Source of the DNA: Obelidium mucronatum
Taxonomy: Eukaryota; Chytridiomycota; Chytridiomycetes; Chytridiales; Chytriomycetaceae
DNA: 23,074 bases
NCBI GenBank assembly: GCA_025765595.1
Contig: JAIVFH010000388.1
Location: forward strand, 1 to 23,074
Direction of reading: 5' to 3'
The notes below the pieces were generated by a model. The model had not been told where the DNA came from. It did not search any database and saw only the letters and a list, made by a program, of their open reading frames with translations. The position numbers and the translations under genes are program-made. Shown here piece by piece: positions 9,446 through 20,800 of this stretch. The first letter of the stretch is position 1, and each line of letters begins with the position of its first letter.

Positions 9446-10773
9446 ATGCTTGAAATGATGCAACAAACAACCCAACATAACATTGTAGTTCTTGGAGATA
9501 TAGGTGTAGGAAAAACAGGTTAGTGAGCATTTAAAAAAGGCTTCTCACGGGGGGGGGGGGGACAATTATTATTTTGGGAGTCCGACTCATTTTGGAAGTG
9601 TGGGGCAACGACTTGCTCCAGGGTTCCAAACTTTTGGATTTCCGACACCAGAGATAGGAATTGTGTGTCTTGGCTAGTTTGACTGAGACGGGGGGGGCGG
9701 GGGGGGGGGGGGGGGGGGGGGGGGGGGAAAGGGGTGGGGGCGGCGGGTGGATCAAAATCCGTCTCTAAAGTGTGGCTGATGAAATGCTCTCTTCTTCACT
9801 TCACTTTTGTTTCTTATGATGATCCTTTCTTTTGATGTTAATATGGTGTTTTTTTTTTCTGTATGTTGTCCTTGAAACAAACAGCGCTTGTGTCACAGGT
9901 GAGGGAGGGAGGGGGAAAGCAGTGTATGAACCCTTAAAATGAAATCACAAATAACAGTCCACCTCTGCATGGGGTTTCTTTTTTTTTAGTATTGCTTCAA
10001 TACCTTTCTGGAGGTGATTTGGGATTTATTTTAAAGTATCGGCAGCAAAAAACAGTGCTGAAAGGCAGTGAACGTTTTTTTAAAATTAATTTGTCAAAAC
10101 AAAAAAAAAAGGGGTATGAAGGTCGAATGGAGCCATACCGGAAAAAAGTACTCGTGGATGGGAAAGAATGTGTTCTGGAGATTCTAGATGTACCCGGACA
10201 AGACGCGTTTCGTGGGTTTGTTACTTGTTTTTAATTCTTGGGGGGGGGGGGGGGGGGGGGGGGGGGGCATTTTTGAATACCTAATAGCACATACAAAAAA
10301 AAAACAGTATACGAGACCAATGGTTCAATTTCGGAGATGCCTTCATATTCGTCTACTCAATCACATCAAGAAAGTCGTTCAACTACATCAAAGAATGCCA
10401 CCAGGAAGTAATCGCCATGGAGAACTCGCGAAACCAGTCGTGCCCCATCGTGATTGTTGCCAACAAAACAGATTTGGCAGAAGACGAGCGTCAAGTTTCA
10501 ACAATGGAAGGAATGGATCTGGCAAACTTGTTAAAATGTGAATTTTTGGAGACTTGTGTAAAGACAAGGTATAATGTTGAAAAGTGAGTAAGTTTTTTTT
10601 TTTTTTTTTTTTTTTCGATTTTTATTGTATTTTTTAAATTCTTTCATATTTGGTAAAATCCTGGTTAAATCCCACACACTCTCTCAAAAATTAGCGCGTT
10701 CCACACTGTTGTTCGAATGCTTCGAAAACAGCAATCAATACAAAGCAACAAACATGCGTGTGACATAATGTGA
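9446..10773 (+). CDS. Ras-family small GTPase with CaaX box
   Basis: Membrane-anchored signalling GTPase. Six exons (9446-9518, 9885-9898, 9990-10013, 10112-10215, 10308-10583, 10695-10773) join in frame to 189 aa, the same length as H-Ras. G1 is GDIGVGKT, G3 is DVPGQD with the catalytic Gln, G4 is NKTD, and G5 is ETCVKT in place of ETSAKT. The C-terminus is a CaaX box, CDIM, preceded by HA and a basic stretch, predicting prenylation. Exon 2 is only 14 nt and exon 3 only 24 nt. Divergent points: the Ras Gly12 position is Ile, Ala59 is Pro, and switch I reads YEGRMEPY with no clear Thr35. Introns 1 and 4 contain runs of more than 12 G, and intron 5 a long T tract. The perfect length and CaaX ending support the splice model. 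Confidence 0.88.
9550..10267 (+). repeat. Poly-G tracts in Ras introns
   Basis: Three long guanine runs lie on the sense strand of the Ras gene: about 9550-9562 and 9690-9727 (interrupted by C) in intron 1, and about 10239-10267 in intron 4. All are intronic in the six-exon model. Such tracts could form G-quadruplexes in DNA or pre-mRNA, and their lengths are probably poorly determined. Confidence 0.7.
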
Positions 10774-11107
10774 CCACCCCGCTCGACTTCTGTGGCCTTT
10801 AAATTTATCTTTGAACACAATGTCGGCGAAATTGGACAGTTCTTGTTGTCTGGGTTCGGCTTTTTTTTATTGACTTTTTGTTGGGATGCGCTGCAAATAA
10901 AACAATGAATTCTGAATTGGTGATAAATAGCAAGAAGCCATGAAAAAAATAATACTATAGTGCAAGTAGGGAGAGGGAGAGGGAGAGGGAGAGGGAGGGG
11001 GATGGGAGAACCAGTTGAGAGAGAGAGAGGGGGGGATAAAAATGATAAAACTTGTGGAGAGAGAGCGAGAGAGAGAGAGAGAGAGAAGAGAGTTAAAAAA
11101 AAAAAAT
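10774..11107. repeat. Convergent 3' intergenic with GA-rich microsatellites
   Basis: The space between the Ras and epimerase stops. It contains a GGGAGA repeat at about 10967-11000 and a GA/GAGA repeat at about 11017-11091 followed by an A-run. Open frames here on both strands are by-products of the low complexity. No gene seen. Confidence 0.75.
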
Positions 11108-12587
<1,480 letters not shown>

Positions 12588-12591
12588 TCAT

Positions 12592-13159
12592 CCCGTTACA
12601 ACCAAATCGGGGAAAAAAATAGGGTTACTTTGTCCAGCAGTTAAAAAAAAACGGGTTGCATGGAACGATCGGATCATTCCTGAATTTTTCTAAACAAACA
12701 CTTCAAAATTGATTTTTAGTCACAGTATCCATATGCATCAAATATAAATTGCTAGCTATTTTGGGGAGGAAAAGCAAGTATCTTGTACAAAGACAAGTTG
12801 TATTTGTGGAGTAATCAACAATTTTTTTTTGTCCACTTCATTTCACTTTATTCGATTTTTTCTAGACGTATTGATCTATTTTTAATAATAACTTGATGAG
12901 ATTTTTTTCCAATGTAATTGATCTGAATGAATGGATCTGGCTGCATGATTGCACAGTATTTTTGTTGTTTTGATGTGATAGTTTTCAGACCGGTTGTTGT
13001 CGTGTTCGGTCTCCTTTGATATCTGGAAATGAAATCAAGCCTTGTCGTTGTCAAAACACCCAAAATTGCGTTGAACAAACACGACAGTTGTATAACTTTC
13101 CAGCAAACGCCCCAACCTCATCGCATCACCGCATCACCGCATCATCGCATCCAAGCAGC
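12592..13159. other. Divergent intergenic region
   Basis: About 570 bp, AT-rich, between the divergent epimerase and large glycosyltransferase genes; it presumably holds both promoters. A short repeat of CGCATCA/CATCGCAT words occurs at about 13121-13152, just before the large gene's start. No gene seen. Confidence 0.4.
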
Positions 13160-16100
13160 ATGTCTTCCTCCTCGTCGCTCGCGCAGTACCGGTCCAGCCC
13201 GCTGGTGCGCGGCGAAGACTCTGACGGCGAGTCAGACGACGGGCGGCGCACGCCGCAGCCAGCGCCGCGGTTCGTGCGCCACGTGTTCGCAAGCGGCGGC
13301 GCGCAGTCGTTCGCGGTGTTCCGGCCGGCGGCGCCGCAGACGCTCGCGGCGCTGGGCGCGCAGGCGCTGGCGTGGGACCACGTCGACGTGCTCGTGCTGC
13401 CGCTGGCGGCGCTGGCCGCGCTGGCGGCGGCTTCAACAACGCCTGGCGCGCTGCGCATCGACTCGTCGCTGTCGCTCAACTCGGCTGCGTCGTCGCACAA
13501 CGACCTGCTTCTGCCTCAGTCTTCCAGCCCGCTTCAGGGCCCGCACATCCGCTCAACCACCCCAACAAGCTCGCTCTCCTCAAACAACAACAGCAACAGG
13601 CTGTCGGCCTCATCAATCTCAAAAGTTAAAAAGATCAAGGGCTTCTTCGGCGTCATGGACATTCGCCGTCGCTCGCTCGGCAGCTTCGAAGAGGTACGCT
13701 AACTCGCTCGATGTAGTATGCAATGTCTGCTGTCACATCACTCAAAACAACAACAACAACAACAAAAACTGACATGACATGTTCCCTTCACATGAAACCA
13801 ACAGGCGGACGACGATCGCACCCCAATCAGTCGTCTCCACAGCGTTCTAAACTCGCATACGAAATACCGCATCGCTGAAGTCAATGTATCCACTCTCTAC
13901 AACCAATACCGCTCAAAACGTAACCAACTAGGCCTCATGACATTTGCAATCTTTATGCTTCAACAAATCACCGATGATTTTACTTCTACAATGATTCCAA
14001 TGAATGGCTTTTTTTTCTCTCACTGTGTCCAAGTCGCTGATGAGTTTCCTGCCCTGGAATCAAATCTTTTGCAGCTTTTTAAAGCTCTTCGAGAGACTTG
14101 GCTTTTCATGGAAGCTCCTGTCGTTTTGTTGATTGATGAATTTGGTTTATCCGCTTGGGATGATATGAGGGATCTTGTCAATGGTTTGATTTTGTTTAAT
14201 TGTTTGTTGAATGAAGAGACTGGAGATTTGAAGATGCGGTTAAAGTATGTTGTATGACTCCGCCGAAGGCGGTGTATTACCTACCACCGAAGGTGGTGTA
14301 TGTTTTACCGCCGAAGGCGGTGTAATACCACCGAAGGTGGTGTTTTTTTTTTCTTTTTTACCACCGAAGGTGGTGTTTGTTTTACCGCCGAAGGCGGTGT
14401 AATACCACCGAAGGTGGTGTATGTTTTACCGCCGAAGGCGGTATATTACCACCGAAGGTGGTGTTTTTTTTTCTTTTTTTTTATTCTACTACCGCCGAAG
14501 GCGGTGTTTTTTTTTCTTTTTACCACCGAAGGTGGTGTTTGTTTTACCGCCGAAGGCGGTGTATTACCACCGAAGGTGGTGAATCTTCTTTCTTTCTTCT
14601 CACACCGAATCCATATCGCCGAAGGCGGTGAATTCTTATTTTTCGTCGTTTTTCATACAGCCGTCAGGCGGTGTTTTACCACCGAAGTTGGTGAATGTTC
14701 TTTTCGTTCTTCTTCCATACCGCCGAAGGCGGTGAATCTTCTTCTTCATCGTTTTTCATACAGCCGTCAGGCGGTGTTTTACCACCGAAGTTGGTGAATG
14801 TTCTTTTCTTTCTTCTTCCATACCGCCGAAGGCGGTGAATCTTCTTCTTCATCGTTTTTCATACAGCCGTCAGGCGGTGAATCTTCTTCTTCATCGTTTT
14901 TCATTTCGCCGTCAGGCGGTTAATTCTTCTTCTTCGGCGTTTGTCATACCGCCGCAGGCGGTAAATCTCCCGCTTTTTTTCCATTTTTCATACCGCCGTC
15001 AGGCGGTGAATCTTCTTCTTTGTCGTTTTCATACCGCCGCAGGCGGTGAACCTCCCTCTTTTTTCTCCCTTGTCGCCTTCGGCGAATCATACCGCCGAAG
15101 GCGGTGAATTCTTCTTCTTTGTGGCATTTCATACCGCCGTTAGGCGGTGAATCTCCCTCCTTTTTCTCCCTTTCGGCGAACCATACCGCCGCAGGCGGTG
15201 AATCTCCCTCCTTTTTCTCCCTTGTCGCCTTCAGCGAACCATACCGCCGAAGGCGGTGAATTCTTTTTTTTCGTCGTTTTTCATACCGCCGTCAGGGGGT
15301 GAATCTTCTTCTTTGTCGTTTTTCATACCGCCGCAGGCGGTGAACCTTCTTCTTCTTCTGCATCTCATACCGCCGAAGGCGGTGAATCTTCTTCTTCATC
15401 GTTTTTCATACAGGGCGGTTAATTCTTCTTCTTTGTCGTTTTCATACCGCGGCAGGCGGTGAATCTCCCTCCTTTTTCTCCCTTGTCGCCTTCAGCGAAC
15501 CATATCTTCCGTATTTCTTCCATTGCATTCATTCATTCAACAAACGACTAACCAATCAATGAACACATCTCATACCAATAACAGCGCCGACAGAGCAATC
15601 TTTGATAGACACATGCGTCTCCTTAAAAACGAAATATCCATCCGCAAAGACTTTAGCGTCTTTTGCGTTGAAACCGTTGAAACCCCCATCACTTCACAAG
15701 TCCTCAACCACGTCATCAAGGTATACACGGGAAACAATTTCAAGTTCTGGTTCTCCAAATCTGCGGCACTTGACTCTGTCTATGACATTACCCCAAACAA
15801 GTTTTTGCAAGTCTCAACCGACATGTTGGAAGTTTCAACATCATCCGCAGCTGTCGATTGCCAAAACTATGCCGAAAAGGCGTATTTGCATCTCCTCAAA
15901 CAACGCCCCGATTTGCAAGATGTGCAATTTAGTTCCAGCGCATGGGATCGAATCCTTTCAAAGCTGAGAAGATCGAGCGATTTGTGGTCAACAGATACTG
16001 TCCTCTTGTCTTCACTTCGTTCATCCACGTTTGACGATTATTCTGCGAATCTCTATGAACGCATTCCATTCCCTGAGCTCCCAATACCCAATTCATCCAC

Positions 16101-17799
16101 CGACCTCAGCAACCAATTAGAATCCTCAATTATAGACCTCTTGAAACTTAGTCAAGCCATCCCGCTCACCTTCTCCACCACCAAAAAGATTGGAATCCAA
16201 CACAAACAAATGGGCCTCGCAATTCATCCAGAACGACAAGAAAAACTGGGGACATTAGTCCTCAAAATCATGTGGGACCTCAAAGCAAAACACTTGCTTT
16301 CCGCAGTTCGATACAACAATGACTTGGGATCCGACACGGAAGCCTTTGCGGCGCCGTTCCTGACAATGTTGTCCCTTTTAGACGGTATGACGGATCCCGC
16401 TATGGCGACGCCGGCAACCAAGTGGATCTATTCCTTGATGGACAAGCAGACGCAAGTCAGAGCTGTGGGATGTTTGAAGGCGCTTGCGGCGGGATTACGG
16501 CAAGATTCGATTAGTGTTTGGCGGGGTACGAAAGTGGCGTTTATACCAAAAGATAATACTGCGGATATCCCGCATGATACCATCTTGGCATTGACTGAGG
16601 AACGGGATGGGCGGTTGGTTATCTTCTTGTCGGATGGGCATCCGTCGATTGAGGAAGCTGTGATTCATGCTTTTATGAAGCATGTTGGGTTTTCAACTGG
16701 GTTTTGTGTTTTGATGGAGGCGCTTGTGAGGTAAAAGGACTTTTTTTTATTCCTATTTTTGAGATTTGTGTGTTGTTACTTAATCATTTTCTTTCTTTCA
16801 CACACGTAGTGCTCAAAAGTTTAAAGGCGCAAGTTTCAAAGTCCCGATTCCAATGCGTATTATTCATGAATTGAACATGTCCTATCGCTCGAAATTGCTG
16901 GGTCATATTCGAAATTCAGCAGATGTTATCGCGGGGATTGAGGCTTCCTCCTTTACCCGAGGAGAACAAGAGTACTTGAAGACGCTTGCGAATTATGTCA
17001 ATGAATGCGCAGAATACGTGTTGATTGTCCAAGAATGTAAGTGTCAAGGTGTTTCTCATACCCCTTGAACGACCGTTGATGATCTAACATCTTCCTTTTC
17101 CCCTCCCAGCATTCATTGATACTATGAAAGCGTTTCTGGAAGACGGTTATTTCCCTTCCAATATCGTCGAAGAACAGCTGGTAGAATACTTTGGCCGTCA
17201 AACTCGCCTAACCAATGGTCTCGCCAACGTCTCCAAACTATGCACTGGAATCCACAAGCTCCTCCAAGAATACATTGAAAACAACGAACAAGAACTCGCC
17301 CTAGCCCTCTGCTGCCTCGCATTCACAATTCGCAAGGCCTGTCGCCGATGCGCCTACTTGGAACTCGATCTAACCATCACAGACATGTCAACCCAAATCC
17401 TCCCCGAAGCCGACCAAGTCGCTGTATGCCTCGAAATGGCGACAACCCAAGCATCGCTTCAAGAGATTTTCTGTCTGTCAAGTTTACAACTGGCGCCCAC
17501 GTTTCATGCGATTCAGCGAGCCAAGTTGCGTGAAGCAGAGAGTCCTTTGGAAGACGATGAGTTGGAGCAAGTGAGTGATCGGTTTGAAAATCTCGATTTT
17601 CGGATGGGGAAGATGGTTGCCAATTCGTACATCTATATTTATCCGATTCTTGTGGATTTGGTGTTGAATGCGAGTTTGGGGAGTGGTTTGTTTTTTAGTA
17701 ATCGGATGGATGAGATGACGTTGCAGACGGCCAAGGTGGCTTTTTTGGGTAATGTCCTTTTCTTTGTTTGATATTTTTCGCTGATGTTTTTTTTTTTTT

Positions 17800-17835
<36 letters not shown>

Positions 17836-20800
17836 CGGTGTCAAGTGAGCTTCCCTTTCGTTGGAGGCCTCATGAACAGTTTTGGTCGTACAATGTCGTT
17901 CTACTTTTATCAAATGAGTCTTCCGGTTATGATTGTCGCTGTTTCGCATAGACTTACTGCGAGTCTTTCATTCTTGTTCTTTGTCGCCATTCTTGTTGCA
18001 TTGTTTGTGTTTGCATTTGTTCGTCATGATTGGGTGTTGATTGTGATGGGTGGTATTTATGCCATCATCTTTGGGTATGTTTCTTTTTTCTCTCCTTTCT
18101 TTAGGTCTAATTCGGTAATTAACATTTCGACAGTCTATACATGATCCTGTATGCTGTTTTGGTTGCCTTCCGTGACCAAACGGTTCCATTCTACAAATCC
18201 CCAGGACCACTAACCTGCGTCCAAAGCATCGTCTTTCTCATGCTACCTTCATTTATTTGCCGCTTTGCATTCACAAGCGACGCCTACTCAAAGGGAGTCA
18301 TGGGAATCTATCTCGCCAGCATGTTCCTCGCCGTCGTATTCATGCTCACCCGATACAGCCTCATATCAAAACAATACCTCGAATGGCCAAGCTCCGTAAA
18401 AATCACAAAAAAGGAATCCATCCTCAAATCCTTTGAATCAATTGTCCGAAAACCCGTGAAAGTCGACGACACGGAGGAACCCGAGGAAACGGACCGACGC
18501 GTGCGGCACTGGGAGAGATGTGCGGCGGAATGGTTTTCGGATCGTTTGGAACGGGCCGCAAAGAGTCCTTCGCTGGGGATGGATGCGATTGTTAAAGATC
18601 GGTTGGGACAGTTTCAGTGGGAGAGGCAGTTGATGGCTTGGTTTATGCAAAGGAATGCGGTGGATCCGAGTCGGGTGAAGGTGTTTTCGAGTGAGTGGGA
18701 TTCTATGGCTAAACAGGCGGTGGATACTTTGAAGACAAAGTATCAGGTTGATAAAATGAATCGTGGGTCATTGTAAGTCTCAAAAAAAAAGTATGCGAGG
18801 TGTTTTTTTTTTATTGACCAGTTTTTCTCTTCTTCTGTTTCTTGAAACAGACTGCTCCAACTTGAAGCGCCTGCTATTGTCTTTGGGTTCTTATACTTTG
18901 TCATCATTTTTATCGACAAGTTTGCCATCTTGTTTGGAACTGGAACAGTCGGGGATTTGAACTTGGAAGGAATCAACCAAGCTGTTGGATTTGCCACCAT
19001 TTATCTATTACTTGCATCTGGGTTCTTGGAATTGACCATTGTGTCGTGCTCGGAACTAGTGAATCAGTTCAAATACGCCAGTGTGTCCTCTGTCGAGTCA
19101 CCCCAAGAACTCGTTGCCCAGTACCAAACCTTCACAGACAGTATTTACCGCAGTGAATTGAAGAAATTCTCGATCCGCGCGTTTGTCATCCTACTCATTG
19201 TGACTGCGGTTGTAGCCGTGTACACGTACCTCCAAGACCCAACATTCACTGTTCTCTGGATCTACGGAATTGAGTGCTTCCACTTGACTGGGCTTTTGAT
19301 TGGACTCTTCAACAAAATGTTCATCAACACGAACGAGCAGCTTTTGAATAAGTTCTTGGCTGTTTCGATTATTGTTGGGTTGGCTACTTCTGCAACCATG
19401 ATCCATGTGATGGGAGATCAGAGTTATTCGTTGTTGGCGACGGGGTTGGGATGTTGGGGTTTCGCGATTTGTTGTTTGGTTACGCGGTATTATGAGAGAG
19501 TTCGGTCGCCTTATTATGATATTTCTATTGGTAAGATTTGTTGTATTGGAAGGGTGGTGCGCGTGTTGTTTCTTACAATTGTATATTTTTTTCCCCTGCT
19601 CATTTAGGACCTCGTCTGAGAACATCAGGACAGCGGGCAGTTGGATATGAAGCCAATGAATACACTCGAACCCAACTCGACTTGTACGCAGAACGACTCA
19701 TGAATGAAAAAGACGATTTCACAGTGCATTCACCTTATTCCAACATTGGTCGCGAATGTTTGGCTCGCATGAATGCAGTCAAGCAGAAAGCCACTAAACT
19801 GGGCGTATTGGCTTCAACTGCCGATGACTTGATTTACCTCGTGCAAACCGCGGCCAACCACTTTGAACGAGGAACTTTTGTCCTCCGAGAAGTCCCGGGA
19901 CCTTTGGAGGCCGGTGGGGTGTCGTATTCAGCGATCGCTGCCCGCACGGAAGGAGTAGATTGCTGTGAGGTCTTTGTCGCTGGAATGAGCAGATTGAATG
20001 AGCTTGAGAAGTCGTTGGTCTGTTGCGATGCGATTGTTCATGAAGTCTCGGAAGATTTGGGATGGAGCCATTCTCGCGCTTGTGCGATGGAGGTGTTGTT
20101 TCAATCTTGTATCTCGGAATCTTTGTCTGTACCGTACCGAATTAGACGGGAGTTGCTCAGTGAGTCGTTTTCGGTTGGGTCGTCGCACTGCGATAAAGTT
20201 GTGGCTTGCACGGCTTTTGAAATCTCAAAGTTCTCTTGTTTTGGGATCAACATTGATAAGTGTTGGGGTGGTTCGTTTTTCACAGATGAAGAGAGGAGAT
20301 ACTTTGTTCGTGTTGCAAAGTTGTGGAGCTCAATTACTAGCACCAGTACTGGAATCGATGTAAGTGGTGGCGACTGTTTGGATGAAGCTTTTAACGATTT
20401 TTTTCCTTTCGTAGAATATGATGGCTAAGCCTGCAGTGATGGAGTTATGCACAAGCGCCCCACCTATGCTCAACGAAAGAATCCAAGCCATTTTGCACGG
20501 CCTCAATGCATCTAATGACCTCATCGCCCCATTTCACGTCATTATGGAACATTCTTTCGTGATGGCCTCTATAACCGAAAAGATCCAACAGCTTGCCGGT
20601 TCCAGCAACACCATCAATTCAAATACAATGCCTGCGAGGTACCAACTCAATCGCTCGACTCGAAAGCAGATATCCGATATCCTGAATATTCATTTGGCTG
20701 TTTACTACTTTGCGCTCACGTGTGATACTTCGTTTGGTCGTGAAGTTGCCAATTTGCCTGCGTTTACTCGGATCCCGTTATGTGCGCTCTTTTGCATCAA

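Noticed and set aside
13126..13500. Open frames on the minus strand and in other plus frames over the GC-rich exon
   Set aside because: Composition is Ala/Arg/Pro low complexity caused by GC-rich codons; the plus-strand exon continues in frame through the splice sites.
14300..14797. Long open frame of 165 codons across the hairpin array
   Set aside because: It arises because the repeat unit lacks stops in that frame. The flanking GTATGT donor and CAG acceptor join exons 2 and 3 in frame without it.
14257..15505. CRISPR array
   Set aside because: The repeated part is a short palindrome with near-identical pyrimidine spacers, in an intron of a eukaryotic gene; there are no unique spacers and no cas genes.
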